A stretch of 64,000 nt of DNA from Symbiodinium natans. Its lineage: Eukaryota > Sar > Dinophyceae > Suessiales > Symbiodiniaceae. Position 1 is the first letter of the stretch. Every line of letters starts with the position of its first letter. The stretch is from the NCBI GenBank assembly GCA_905221605.1, contig CAJNDS010000191.1, positions 248,001 to 312,000 on the forward strand, given 5' to 3'. The notes beneath the pieces were generated by a model. The model was not told the origin of the DNA and ran no database searches. It was given only the letters and a program-made list of their open reading frames with translations. Shown here piece by piece: positions 35,908 through 47,639 of this stretch. Made by a program: the position numbers and the translations under genes.

Positions 35908-38900
35908 CCCCGTGCCAGCAGCTCCTCCATGGCTCCGCTCCACTCCACACGAAGCCGATCCATCTTCTCTCGCACAAAGTCCTGCCAGCCAAGACTGGCT
36001 GGTTCTTAGCAGGGAATGAGGTACCCTATATACCCTCCTGAGTTGTGCGTTAAACCCTTTGAAAATTATTTATGACTAGGTCCCCTTAGAAGGAAAGAAG
36101 GGAAATGCAAAATTATCCCCAAGCACAACCCAGCCTGAAAAGGGTGTATATGGGGCTAAGAACCAGGGGGAAGAGCCTCAACTTAAGCAGCCTGATGCCA
36201 CCCTTCTACAACCCCCATATGCATGAACGCCGCGCAACAATACCTCTTCAAATTCAAAGGCCGCCTACTGGTCCTAAAACCCTAAACTGAACCCAAAATC
36301 CTAAACCGGCACGCCCTCGGCATTGTCAGGCCTGAATCTTTTCGAAGGTGTTGCCATCGCTTCCTCTCTCCTGATGCGGCTCGGCCGCTAGGTGTGTCTT
36401 GACCAAGGGTTCTAATATAGGAGCCTTAATAGTTAGGGTTTTGGGGGTTATTAAAGTACAATTATAGAGGGACCACAAGGGAATACTAGTAGTACATAGT
36501 CCTACGTCCTGTCCACTGCTTGCATCAAGTCATCGCGCAATGAGGGCACAGACTCATAAGCACGGCTTGCATTAAAAACACAATCCTTGGGATGCAGACA
36601 GAGCCGGCCAAGGGGGGGGGGGGAAAAAAAAAAAAAACAACAGCCTTTAGACCCCTTCTTCGCTTTGTGAACATCTTTCAATGCCTAACCTCCGGCGCCT
36701 CGCTGCCGCTGCCAGCGAGGGAAGCCAAGACGTCCTCTTTCAGCTGGAGGGCCTGCCTGGCTTGCGTCCTCGCGGCAGATTCTACCACCCTGCAATGGGC
36801 TTAGGGGATTCAGAATTGTTCGCACTGGGCGGAACCCCTTATGAAAGCCTAAAACCGAAACCCCCCTCAACCCTAAAAACACTAAAAACCCTAAAAGCCC
36901 TAAACACCCTCAAAGCCCTAAAACCCTAAACCAGTGTATTGGAAGCAGAAGCAAGGACCAAGGGCTGCACTCCACGGTGGTGGTCAACAAGTCCATGTTC
37001 GCGCTCAAGGAATCGGCCCTCTCCTGCATTTCGGGGGTTGGGGTTTAGGGTTTAGGGTTTAGGGTTTAGGGTTTAGGGTGTAGGGTGTAGGGTGTAGGGT
37101 GTAGGGTGTAGGGTGTAGGGTGTAGGGTGGAGGGTGGAGGGTGGAGGGTGGAGGGTTGAGGGTTTAGGGTTTAGGGTTTAGTCATTGGGCCTTGGATTCT
37201 CAAACCTACGACCTGGAGAAACAGAGAAAAGTGAGAGTGCTAGCTCTTGGGCGTCTATACCTTCTTGTCTAAGATTCAGGATTGCTCTCAAAAAGCCCGC
37301 AACCCGGCTGAACCCGAGGTGCAAACACCCTCAACCACAGTAACCCTTAAACCCCTTTAAGGCCTATTATGCCGCCCCTATCGGCCATCGGATTAAACCC
37401 TAAACCCTAAACCCTAAACCCTAAACCCTAAACCCTAAACCCTAAAGCCTAAACCGATGCTTACAAGGCCACACCTCGAGGTAGCGCGTCTGCCGCTCAA
37501 GGTTTTGCAACTGCTCCGCAGGCCTCGAGAGCTGAGGGGTTAGTCGAGGGTTGATGGGGTTTAGGGTTTAGGGTTTAGGGTTTAGGGTTTAGGGTTTAGG
37601 GTTTAGGGTTTAGGGTTTAGGGACTTTATGCGTTCCGGTTACAAAAGGCTCCCAGAAGCCCAAAATGGATTGCAGCAGTGTGGGAGCTTCCATTCCGGGG
37701 CATCCTGGGGCACATGTTAAAGGGTCCAACCCCCTCTTCCCCAGTGACAGGTTGTTGCTTCAGGGTTTAGGGTTTAGGGTTTAGGGTTTAGGGGTACTAG
37801 GACCCAGGGCAGGCCCTACTAATATTCACAATAAGATTCATCATATTAAAGGGTTTAGGGTTCAGAGTTTAGGGTTTTGTAGTGTTTTGGGGGGTGGCAA
37901 GAATCACATAATTGACACCCCACTTACTGGAAATAACCTAAACCCTAAACCCTAAACCCCTAAACCCCTAAACCCCTAAACCCCTAAACCCCTAAACCCC
38001 TAAACCCCTAAACCCCTAACCCCCTAAACCCCTAAACCCCTAAACCCGAAACCCCGAAACCCCGAAACCCCTAAACCCCTAAACCCCTAAACCCTAAACC
38101 CCTAAACCCTAAACCCCTAAACCCCTAAACCCTAAACCCTAAACCCTAAACCCTAAATACATCTGCTGGCGGGAGTCGCCGCTTTGGCCACGGCAGCAGT
38201 TGCCTGCCAAACGCTCGTGCCCTTCAGTTTTATTGAACTTGGGTGTAGGGTTGAGGGTTTAGGGTTTAGGGCGCAAGCCCCCAAATGTCCTGAATCCTAT
38301 CAACACTACAGAGCCTGAAGTCTGAACGCTACATACCCGACGTGCCCTTGATCGCTGTTGTACTCTACTGTTTGCTTAAGAAGCCCCTGAAAAATACAAA
38401 ATAGTACTCCCTACATTGCCCTTGCAAGCCGAAACGAAGAAAACCAAACAAAAGTGAAGAGTGTACCCTTGAAACCTCATCCAATGCAAATGCAGATCTC
38501 CCCCAATTGACCATAAATACAATAACACTCTAGGCACCGAACCCCTGCTAAACCCTAAACCGTGCCTAAACCCTAAACCCCTAAACCCCTAAACCCCTAA
38601 ACCCCTAAACCCCTAAACCCCTAAACCCCTAAGCCCTAAAACCTACCCTGAGCCCAACTCAACCCTAAGCCCTAAGCCCCCACCTCCTTGAGGGCGGACT
38701 CCAGAGCTTCGAACCGGTGGTCCGCTGCGCGGCGCGAGTCATCCAGCCTGGGGTTTTAGGACTTAGGGGTTTTAGGACTTAGGGGTTTAGGGTTAAGGGT
38801 TTGGGGTTTAGGGTTAGTGGCTTGGGGTTTAGGGTTTAGGCTTCAGTAGTTTTATGAGTGGTTTGGGGGGACCTTTGCTTTGTTTGTGCGGTAGTTTTGT

Positions 38901-41900
38901 CACACGTCTCATCGCTCGCTGAGGGCTTAGGGGTTTAAATCCAGGCTGCTGGTCATCAGCTAGCATACATGTAGTCAGCTCCAAAAAATCAGTCCCTTCT
39001 TTGGATTTGTGCACCCCCGAAGCGACCAGAAGACCACCATGAGCTAGAAGGTCTGCTACCGGGATTCCCTAAACCCTAAACCCTAAACCCTAAACCCTAA
39101 ACCCCTATTGTAGGCAAACAGAGGCCCAGGTAGACCCGGCCTGCGTGTCAGCTCTGTTTCAGACGTCGCTGGGCTGACTGAGCATGTCTGCTCAAGTGAC
39201 CTGAGTGGGCGGGCCCTTCTCCGAAGCCCAGGATCGTGAACCAGGCCTAAACTCGTCTAGGACCAAAAGTTAACACCCATAAGCACCTAAACCCTAAACT
39301 CTAAACCCTGAAATTCTACCCCCGTTTGTAAACAGAAGAAAAATTTCAGCGTGCAGGTCCCCATGCTGTCTCACAACTGGCCGGTGGGAGCCCTGTTTGA
39401 AGCCCGAAGCCCCTACATCGGCAGCTTCGGGTTTAGGGTTTAGGGTTTAGGGTTTAGGGTTTAGGGTTTGGGGTTTGGGGTTTGGGGTTTGGGGTTTGGG
39501 GTTTGGGGTTTGGGGTTTGGGGTTTGGGGTTTGGGGTTTAGGGTTTAGGGTTATACAGTGGGTGGAGTTGTAGACTAGAGCCGTTTAGAATTCCATGCCA
39601 AGAGCACCTGGGAGTAACAGAGAAGCCTCATTTCTTCAAAGGGGTTTATAAGGAAACCCATCCCTAAAGAAGGGAAGCGAGTGCCCTCTCTGCATGAGCG
39701 TGACGATTCAAGGATAGTTTATAAGAAGGGCTAGAAGTTAGAAGTGCCCCAAAGAAGGGAATACCTAGCTGCCTAGCTATGACTACAGCTATGCCACTGT
39801 GAATGAACCTTCAAGCGGCAGAACATGCATTCATTCTCTTGCGTTTCAGCTAGGAAAGGATGGGGAAGCATGAGCTGGGTTGGATTGGGGCTCTTAGTTG
39901 CTGAGTTCAGAAGCCCCCCAAAAATGTTGCACCTTCAGTTCTATAGGGGAGTATAGTATCCCAAAAAGTGTAAAGTGTACTCATTCAGCTACTAGGGGCT
40001 TAACCCTGGAAGCAGAACCACGAACCTTAAACTCCTAGAGCCTCACACGCCAAACGCCCCCAACCAGTGGCTTAGACTTTGGCGTCCGGATGTCTCCGAT
40101 AGATCTGTCCAGCTCAGACTTGATGCACCTGATTACTAAACCTAAGCCCTAAACCCTAAACCCTAAACCCGAAAAAGGAACTTCCAACTTCCTCTTCAAG
40201 AAGTCTCTCCATCCCTCGCTCGTGGGCTCCAGGGAGTCTCTGGGGCTCCAGGGAATCACTGGGGTTGGGCACTCCAGGGAGCCTCTAGGAGTAGACCGCG
40301 CTGGAGAAGAGTTCCGGGTGAGGAGAAGAGTTGAGTTTAAAATCTAACAACCCCACACCGAAGGTGGGGAACAAAGCAATCAACCTTTCACGTCACGACT
40401 CGGTGCCTTGTGTCTAGATGAGATCCCCGCCAAAGGCTTTTGCGCCTGTAGCTCTGTACCTGCAGTTTGGTAGTATGTACCTCTTACCAATTCGTATGCA
40501 TTTCCCATATAAACATAGAAAAAGTGTAGGCAATGGAGCCAACGGAACCCATATACACCCTGAAAAATACTCACACTCCCCTCCCCATCCAGTGTCTGGG
40601 CTTGAGCACTCCTGGAGATCACCAGACCGCACGCCAGAGATTCTGCACAGAATGGGAAGTCTTGGAAAGGGGTTTAGGGTTTAGGGTTTAGGGTTTAGGG
40701 TTCCGGGTGCCGTTCAACCCCAGCTGGAGTCCCAAGCCCTACCAAAGCTAGCACTCGGCTTGGGGTTTCTAGGGCACTGGTTTAGGGTTTAGGGTTTAGG
40801 GTTTAGGGTTTAGGGTTTAGGGTTTAGGGTTGTTTGAGCAGGAAGATATACAAGCCCCATCAGCATTGGGGACCCAATGAATTCAGCCCTAGTGCCTGAT
40901 ATGTCTTAGCGATGACTTTGTGGGTTTGATGGTGGAGCGTTTCACGCATGAGTCCTCCCACCCCCCCACCCCCACAACAGAAAAAAACATGAATACAAAA
41001 AACCGAAATCTCTGCTAGAACCCTCAACCCTGACTGCTTATGTACTAATCCCACACTGAACCCTGAACCCGCAAATTTTCCTAAGCTCAACCACTCTAAA
41101 CACCCGTACACCCAACTCCCAAAACCATCCACAAATGCGGGATATCCTAAACCTCAAGCTTTTTCACCCTACCCTTAACCTTACACCCTGACTACCCTAA
41201 ACCCTGTAACCTGAAACCGCCTAAACCCTTAACCCTGAACCCTGAACCCTTGTAAACCCTAAACCCAAACTCCCGACGTGTACCCTGCTCGGCCTGACAG
41301 CCTCGAGTGCAGAGCGCAAGGAGGTGATGTCCACCTCTACAGGCAACTTGCTTATTGTCATTTGTTAACTTACTTATGTGGTTTCTGTAAAGGGTGGAGT
41401 GTCTAATCCCCAGAATCCCTATGCATCAATTCCCAACAGCCGACGGGTTGGATTTCTGTCTCTAGAGGCGGGGGGCCAAATGTCACCCCGGTAGCTGGAA
41501 CGGAACACCGGAACGGAATGGAACTTGATCATCCTTGGCTTGCTGGCATTGGGTTGAACCGCTGGGTTAATCCCTACAATCCCTGCCTCTATATATATAT
41601 ATATACTTAGATTTAGAGATTTATATTTGTATTTGTATTTATGCATATCACCTATAAGCCCTAAACAGCGGGGAGCCTGCCGTTGACATCGTTCCTGCAC
41701 GGGCGGTTCAGAAGCTTTTCTGGCCAGGCGCTGCGGCTTGAGGTCTGGGTTTTTTAGGGTTTCATCCCTAAACCCTAAACCTGAACCCTAAACCCTAAAC
41801 CCTAAACCCTAAACCCTAAACCCTATTTGGGTTTTTTGGGGTCTGGGGTTTGGGTTTTGTAATGGGCTCTGGCACCTCGAATAGCTCGACTGGAGATGCT

Positions 41901-43362
41901 ACCTGGCCCATTCCACTGTTTCGCTCGCGGGTTCGTAGCGCTTCAGAGCTTTCAACAGACAGAGTTTAGGTCTTCAATACGTAACATTGCTACCGATTTC
42001 TAATACCCAGAAAAGTCACTGAGATGGTTTAGGGTTTGTTGGGGGGGGGGGTGGGGTTCAGGGGCTGAGGGTTGAGGGTGCAGGGTGTAATATTAGGGGC
42101 TGGGGTCAATCAAATTCTGGGAGGAGGGTCACTGACGTTTATCTCTGAAAGCATGGCAACTTATCCCAACATCTTAAGCCTCAAGACTTGGGATCTTCAC
42201 CCTTATACTAACAGCCTTAATAGGGATTCGGATCATAGTAGCCCCTATTCAGATGCCTTTTAAGGACTGTTGGTATAAAGGGGAACATCCCAAGGGAAGG
42301 TCCTCGATCAGCTGTTGTCGCAGCACGTCGAGCTGCTCCGAGATGCTGACACCTCCAGGCGAAATGCAGGGCTTCAGGCGTTTCTTCTTCAAGCCGGCAG
42401 ATGTTCATTCCAGGATTTAGAATTTCAGCTTGATTACGGTAAATGACTTCAACAAAACTAAAAGCCAACAAAAAATCGGGCTGCGACGCATGCTGTCCCA
42501 CAGAAGCAATCAAGGGTGCCACAGACCGCAAGGTCAACAGGAGCTGCGTCCACTCAAAAGAAAAATCAACCTTCCCTACACCCTAAACCCTAAACCCTAA
42601 CCCCTAAACCCCAGACCCTAAACTCCAAACCCCACACCCTAAACCCTAAGCCGGCAGATAAGATGTAGGAAGCCATGCATCTGCATCAGCGTCACAAGGT
42701 GGCTGCACAAACACACGGAGCATGAGTGCCATGTAATTCTGGAGCAAAATCTTAACGTCCACGTGGCAGTCCTGTCCTGGGCCCCCACTTCGACATGGGC
42801 CCCACACACGTGAATGCCAGCGATGCATTCCCAGGCTCGTCGTCTCCTCAACCTTCAACCCTCAACCCTCAACCCTAAAACACTAAACCCGCAAACCTAA
42901 GGAGACTCCATGGCTCGGCCCCTGCATATCGGAGGCGCAAATCTCTCTCATTGGTTGCTCTCCATCGGCTTGAGAGGCTATCCGAACCACCAAAACGTTT
43001 AGGGTTCAGGGTTTAAGGTAAGCTGGACACCTGATTGCTGCGTTTCTTGCCGAGTCAGCGCTGTGGCAAATGTCCCCGGCCGGCCTACCAAGGAGTTCAG
43101 GTGCTGCGTCAGCCGCTGCTCGGTCTCACATCTCAGGCGCTGCTCTGCAGCGACCTCCGCGGGAGACAGGTCCGCGACTCTAACATGCTTCCGAAGCGAA
43201 AGCCACGACAGTTATGGAGCCCCAAACCCTAAACCCACTAAACCCTAAGCCCCAAACCCTGCGTGCTAGGATTCGGGGGGGTGGTCGCCACAAGCTGATG
43301 CAGCGCAACGCAGCGCAGGCCGAAGGCCTGCTCCTCCACTCTCGCAATCCTGGCATACAACC
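35908..43362 (-). CDS. Coiled-coil protein gene of about 13 short exons
   Basis: Not assignable to a known family. Minus-strand coding-like blocks, coding order, approximate limits: 43362-43273 (ARIARVEEQAFGLRC), 43200-43089 (AEVAAEQRLRCETEQRL, ending at a GT donor), 42355-42296 (SISEQLDVLRQQLIEDL), 41745-41690, 41345-41287 (EVDITSLRSALEAV), 40290-40193 (ERGMERLLEEE), 38747-38682 (DDSRRAADHRFEALESALKE), 38222-38160, 37541-37484 (AEQLQNLERQTRYLE), 37030-36955 (MQERADSLSANMDLL), 36800-36690 (ARQALQLKEDVLASL), 36395-36308 and 35990-35908 (DFVREKMDRLRVEWSGAMEE). Leu/Glu/Arg/Gln-rich segments with heptad-like spacing suggest a structural coiled coil. Exons are only 60-110 nt and several introns carry inverted telomere-like arms. 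That all blocks belong to one gene is inference from order and strand; none has transcript support, and start and stop were not fixed. Confidence 0.55.
35998..36172. repeat. Large inverted repeat
   Basis: Arms TGGTTCTTAGCAGG...CCTATATACCC and GGGTGTATATGGGGCTAAGAACCA face each other about 120 bp apart. MITE-like; no second copy noticed. Confidence 0.5.
36404..36475. mobile_element. Dispersed short element, family G copy 2
   Basis: Same block order as 16141-16215, beginning ACCAAGGGTTCTAATATAGG. Confidence 0.5.
37036..37180. repeat. Telomere-variant array with homogenised blocks
   Basis: TTTAGGG units change to about eight TGTAGGG units, then about four TGGAGGG, one TTGAGGG, and back to TTTAGGG. 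Confidence 0.95.
37393..37455. repeat. CCCTAAA array below exon 37484-37541
   Basis: About eight units, paired with the TTTAGGG array 37558-37622 on the other side of the exon. Confidence 0.93.
37558..37622. repeat. TTTAGGG array above exon 37484-37541
   Basis: About nine perfect units. Confidence 0.93.
37938..38157. repeat. CCCCTAAA/CCCTAAA array of 220 bp
   Basis: Mostly eight-base CCCCTAAA units with a CCCCGAAA block in the middle and seven-base CCCTAAA units at both ends; abuts exon 38160-38222. Confidence 0.95.
38553..38640. repeat. CCCCTAAA array
   Basis: About eight eight-base units after two CCCTAAA units; below exon 38682-38747. Confidence 0.93.
39428..39553. repeat. TTTAGGG array with a TTTGGGG core
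   Basis: About six TTTAGGG, then about eleven TTTGGGG, then three TTTAGGG units. Confidence 0.95.
39560..40140. other. Region without a recognised gene
   Basis: Unique-looking sequence within the coiled-coil gene span, with AAGAAGGGAA-type short repeats at 39660-39770. A weak minus-strand block at 39240-39150 (PAHSGHLSRHAQSAQRRLKQ) may be an exon. Confidence 0.3.
42186..42294. mobile_element. MITE-like family A, copy 4
   Basis: Ends CTTGGGATCTTC and GGGGAACATCCCAAG, directly next to the coding-like exon 42355-42296, so it would begin the following intron in transcript sense. Confidence 0.72.
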
Positions 43363-43805
43363 TGAAACGAGGGAGCTGCACATCTCACAGCCTGTTTTTG
43401 CCTTCCCTGAGACTCTGTCTATCTAGGCAAACGTAGAGTTGCAGGAGTGTTGCAGGCATAAGCCCTGACAGGGGGGGGAAAGGTTTGTCCTTCAAGTGCC
43501 GAGCTTAGATTCCCTGCCCAAGTGCATCTGGCGCGCTGTCCTTTTCTCTGCTGGTGCCTTCGGGTCGGAAAAGATTTCCCCCCGTGGAAATGAGCAGTTT
43601 CCTGGGCCGATATTAGGGGTCAGATTCTGACACCGCTTGGAAGCCTGCTGTTGCAAGCCTGGCCGTCAACTGTGGAAAAGAGAAAAGGACGCCTCCCCTG
43701 GCTCAGACCGCGGAGGCTCGGAGGCCTGCTTGGCAGTCCCCCACACGGCGGCTCGGAGGCCCAACTGCGCCTTCGCTGCATTTTTGGGCGGCGACGCAGC
43801 TAAAG

Positions 43806-45185
43806 CTATGCTCCCCAACCCATGCTCACAAGCCCCAAGCACGTCACCCATGCGAGGACCGCGCGGGCACCTGAAGATGTCGTTTGGGGAGGAGCCGTCG
43901 GGCAAGGAGAATTCGGGAACCTCGCAGTGCAGACGGTGCCGCTGACCGACGCTCCTGCGATGACGAGCTCGCCGTCCGAGTTCAACCTCATAATGTCAGG
44001 ATAACAGGAGATATCGTACTGGTACGTCCACTGCGACGCACCATCGGCGTCAAACTTCATCACGAACACGGCATAGCCACCATCGTTGGTGAACCCTGGC
44101 ATCGATCCCCAAGTGCTGCCTGCCAGGAAGAATCCGCCATCCACATCCTCCAAGAGACACTCCGCACGGTCAAGCTCGGAAGTGCCGAACTGCTGCGTCC
44201 ATTGCAGCGTGCCGCTGGCACTGAACTTCATGACCACTGCGTCGCCTGGGCCCATGACTCCGTCGCCTGAGCCCATGTTCGTGAACCCCGGCATGGATCC
44301 CCTTGTTTCCCCTGCGAGGAGGATGTCCCCGCCCGAAAGCACGAGCAAGGCCTTTTCCTCGTTCGAGGAATTGTTGTCGACCTCCTGGGACCACTGCAAT
44401 GTGCCGTCGGCGTCGAAGCTCGCAAGACCAAACGTGTTTGGATACGGAGAGTAGCGGGAGACGGTTCTGAACGAGACGACAATTTGGCCGCCAGCGCCCA
44501 AAGCCACACGCTGTCCAAACTCATTCTCGCTCGCATTGCCGAACTGCTTTCTCCATGCCATGCCGCTGGAAGTGAACTTCATGACGAGCACGTCATTGTA
44601 GGGATAGGCGCGGGTCTCGCCCGCGACGAAGAGGTCGCCGTTGGGGGCCACCGCCACACCCCCCACGCCAACCACGTCGTAATAGTTGTTGCTCGCTTGG
44701 CTCACCCAGAAGCTGCCGCTGCCGGGTACGGTGTCGGGTGCGATGCCAGCAACGGGGAGCTTCGTAATGAACACGTCGTTGTTATCACCGTGGGGAGCGA
44801 ACAATGTCCCCTGAGTTTCGCCTGCGACGACTAGTTCGCCACCTGCAGTCAAGGCCAGCCCCTTGACTGCATCATCCGCCGCCGAGCCGTACTGGAACTC
44901 CCACTGCTTGACGAGGCTGGCGTTGTACTTCATCACGACGAGGTCGAGGCCACCGAAGTTGACCCATCCCTCCAGCGATGATGATCTAGAGGTTGCTAGG
45001 AAAACGTCGCCTTCCGCATTCATGGCCATCTGGTAGCCATGTAGGTAACCGGTTGTTGGGATTGTCGCCTGCATCGATACCGGCTCGCACAAAGTCGAGC
45101 TGGCCGGTGGAGACAGGATCGACAGGGCTATCGCTACCACTCCGATGGCCATTCTCTCTTTTTGCGGGTGCGGGGGTAGGAACAC
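43806..45185 (-). CDS. Intronless secreted beta-propeller-repeat protein, probably GPI-anchored
   Basis: A 459-residue single-exon gene. The N-terminus holds a signal peptide (AIGVVAIALSILSPPASS); the Met at about 45152 would place it cleanly at the start and is the likelier initiator than the one at 45185. The body is about six or seven repeats of 50-60 residues with motifs such as VVAGETQG, FVAGETRAYPYND, LLAGETRGSMPGF and FLAGSTWGSMPGF alternating with VMKF and QWxxQFG, as in SBBP-type beta-propeller proteins. The C-terminus runs from a Pro/Thr/Ser patch (TAPPQTTSSGAR) into a short hydrophobic tail (AVLAWVTCLGLVSMGW) and stops, the layout of a GPI-attachment signal. No catalytic residues are evident; a structural or binding role at the cell surface is a guess. 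It is the longest convincing open frame in the window and carries no telomere-like repeats. Confidence 0.9.
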   Translation of the reverse strand: MFLPPHPQKERMAIGVVAIALSILSPPASSTLCEPVSMQATIPTTGYLHGYQMAMNAEGDVFLATSRSSSLEGWVNFGGLDLVVMKYNASLVKQWEFQYGSAADDAVKGLALTAGGELVVAGETQGTLFAPHGDNNDVFITKLPVAGIAPDTVPGSGSFWVSQASNNYYDVVGVGGVAVAPNGDLFVAGETRAYPYNDVLVMKFTSSGMAWRKQFGNASENEFGQRVALGAGGQIVVSFRTVSRYSPYPNTFGLASFDADGTLQWSQEVDNNSSNEEKALLVLSGGDILLAGETRGSMPGFTNMGSGDGVMGPGDAVVMKFSASGTLQWTQQFGTSELDRAECLLEDVDGGFFLAGSTWGSMPGFTNDGGYAVFVMKFDADGASQWTYQYDISCYPDIMRLNSDGELVIAGASVSGTVCTARFPNSPCPTAPPQTTSSGARAVLAWVTCLGLVSMGWGA

Positions 45186-45189
45186 TTCC

Positions 45190-45790
45190 TCTTATCAAGC
45201 TGGGGCAAGAAAGTACGCGGCTTGAACCAAGATGCGAGAATGGCTGATATGTTGCTCTCAATTGCTCCAATTACTTGACACTTCTAAACACCTCGGCCCT
45301 TTTATTCTGCAGGTTGGGCGATGCTTGTATGCAGTCCAGCAGCAAATCTGCCCCTGCCACTGGCATGTGGGGAGAGGGCGGCGCTGCAACACCTGATCTG
45401 CGTGACAAACTAAGCATTCGGGGGTTGTCCCTATAAACCCTATAAGCCCAGTGCGAACCCCCTTATGCCCCTATATCGTTTACAATAATCGTAGAATAAC
45501 GTATACAAGGACCCAAATTTACCACTCATGCAGATTTGTCTTTCTTACTGACATCTACAAAGCTGAAAAATCCTAAGCCGGAGTCCTGACTGCGAGGCTA
45601 AACGGGTCCGAAGCTCTAAGCTTTCAAAAGCCAAGAAAACAGATCTTCGCACTACGTTTAAGCCCAAAGCCCACATTCACTACCGAACCCAATACTTTAT
45701 AACCCTAAACTCAATTCCCTCTAAGCCTTGAATCGGCGGATTTTTTTTTTGCTAAGGTGTGGCTCGGGCCCTTTTTTTGAAACGGAGTGG
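45190..45790. other. Upstream region of the propeller gene
   Basis: No coding block and no telomere-like array. It probably holds the promoter and 5' UTR, but no TATA-like or other motif can be assigned. Confidence 0.35.
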
Positions 45791-45794
45791 CTCG

Positions 45795-46215
45795 GCTTGG
45801 CTTGGCAAATACTGTAAGTAGCAACATTTCTGTGTTTTCAGAGGCTGCAAAAATACTACATATGGCAGCATTTCTGCGTTGTCAAAGGCTGCAAATACTG
45901 TATGTGGCGCGTTTTCAGATGCTGGAAATACTGTAAATAGCAGCATTGCTGCGCTCTTCAGAGGCTGCAAATACTGTAAAAAGCAGTTTTTTTCTTGAAA
46001 TACTGAAAATAGCAGCATTTCTGCATTTTCAAAAGCTTCGAATACTGTAAATAGCATCATTTCTGTGTTTTCAGCGGCTGCAATACTGTAAATAGGCAAG
46101 TACTGTAAACATACTGTACAATAGCAGCATTTCTGAGTTCTCTGACGCTGCAAATACTGTAAAGAGCGGCATTTCTGAATTTTCAGAAGCTGCAAATGCT
46201 GTAAATGCCAGCATG
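45795..46215. repeat. Tandem array of a 40-60-bp unit
   Basis: Eight or more degenerate copies of AATACTGTAAATAGCAGC then ATTTCTG(C/A)GTTTTCAGAGGCTGC. Two further copies lie at 48465-48590. The 171-codon minus frame across it is a by-product. Confidence 0.88.
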
Positions 46216-46264
46216 AGACAAGCAAATGGAAGGGAATCATGTGCTTTGACGCTATGCTTTGCTG

Positions 46265-46400
46265 CAAGCTTGCAAGGCCTAAAAAAGCGGGGGGTTAGGG
46301 GGGGGCGCAGCCCCCCCATTTGCAAACACAATGCTCGAACGATGGGTTTGGAAAGGATTCTAATGGTGCACGGCTTAGTTGGAAACATGGCCTCTTAAAC
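46265..46400. repeat. GC-hairpin repeat, single copy
   Basis: Carries the landmarks of the 52.4-52.76 kb tandem repeat: GCTTGCAAGGC, GGGGGGGCGCAGCCCCCCC, CATTTGCAAACACAATGCTC and GATGGGTTTGGAA. Confidence 0.8.
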
Positions 46401-46796
46401 TGCGAGGCCTAAAAAGCCACGCCACAACTCAGCACCGCGTAACAGTTTTGGCGGGGGGGATTAAACAAGCAAAGAAGCCACGTAACAGCTTTGGGGGGAG
46501 GGGTTGGGACCTCCCCCAATGGCCTGGGAGCCACCATTTCTGGAGCAGCAGTCTTGGGTAGAGGACATTGAATCCTAAACCCCTAAACCGTAAAAGCCCT
46601 ATGAACCCTAAAACTCTGAACCCTAGTCCCGAGAACTATTATAATTGGAGAACTTAAGCTCCCAAGATTATAGAACTTAGGTTCCCGAGACTTCGAACCG
46701 TACCTACATCAGGGTTTAAGGTTTCGGCTGAGGGTTTAAGGTTTAGGGTTTGTGTTTATATTATGCATAAACGCCCGCTTTTATATGCTTTTATTG

Positions 46797-46940
46797 GGTG
46801 CAGCAAAACGGTTTTAAACGGTTTTGTTGCCAAGTAAATGGCTCCTAAAAACCCCTAAATTCCAAAACGGTTGTAAACGGTTGGTTTCGTTGCCTCTACT
46901 TTCAACGCATCAAAACGGTTTTAAACGGTTTTGTAGGCCC
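46797..46940. repeat. AAAACGGTTTTAAACGG repeats
   Basis: Three spaced copies of AAAACGG-TT-TAAACGGTTTTG-type palindromic motifs. Confidence 0.65.
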
Positions 46941-47042
46941 TGTCTTAAATGGGGTGTAGGAATGTGTAGGACGACCATGTTATAAACATCATGACCTCAC
47001 GCTTGTAGAAGCAGACCACTGCTCTCATGTGACCCCTGAAAC

Positions 47043-47115
47043 TTCACGGGACCGCTTCCGCCTTGCCTCCCCCCTCGATGTTCACGGCCCGCAGCAACTC
47101 CGACGGTTTTGTTTG
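47043..47115 (-). CDS. Possible terminal exon
   Basis: Minus-strand block SELLRAVNIEGGGKAEAVP followed by a stop. TTTAGGG-type repeats begin just above it at about 47130. It may end the gene whose exons lie at 49-58 kb. Confidence 0.33.
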
Positions 47116-47639
47116 GGATGTTTCAGCAAATTAGGGTTTAGGGTTCAGGGTTCACGGTTTAAGGGTTTAAGGGTTTAAGGTTTTAAGGGTTTAGGGATTA
47201 GGGTTTAGGGTTTAGTGTTTAGGGTTTAAGGTTTAGGGGCCATTCTGGGCTGAACCAGAGTCAAACAGACTCTTACCGGCTATTACGTGCGTCTTAGGCT
47301 TCCAAAAAGCAGGTCAGGAGGAGGCTCGAAAGAGCCCCTAAGCGTAAAAAACTTGTTGTGTCTCTGTGTGAAGGACCCCACCACCCACAACCCAATCACC
47401 CCCCGGTCTCAGCAACCCCGCCGGAACGCCCCCAGCGAAAACCTGACCCACAGACAAACGAAAACCCCCGGGACACTGAAGAAGGCCCCTTAAAACCAAA
47501 AACTTAACGTAAAACACGCCAAAAGCTCCCAGCGTCACAGACGCCCGGAAGGACCCTTGTAAATGAGACGCCGGAGCCGACGCCGAAAACCTTTCCTTAT
47601 CACACTCACGGGTTGTTTGTTTCCTGTGGCAGAATACAA

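Noticed and set aside
43884-44834. Several plus-strand frames and overlapping minus frames
   Set aside because: Shadows of the GC-rich propeller gene.
45752-46388. 171-codon and 105-codon minus frames
   Set aside because: The peptide simply repeats the tandem DNA unit; no start context or family.
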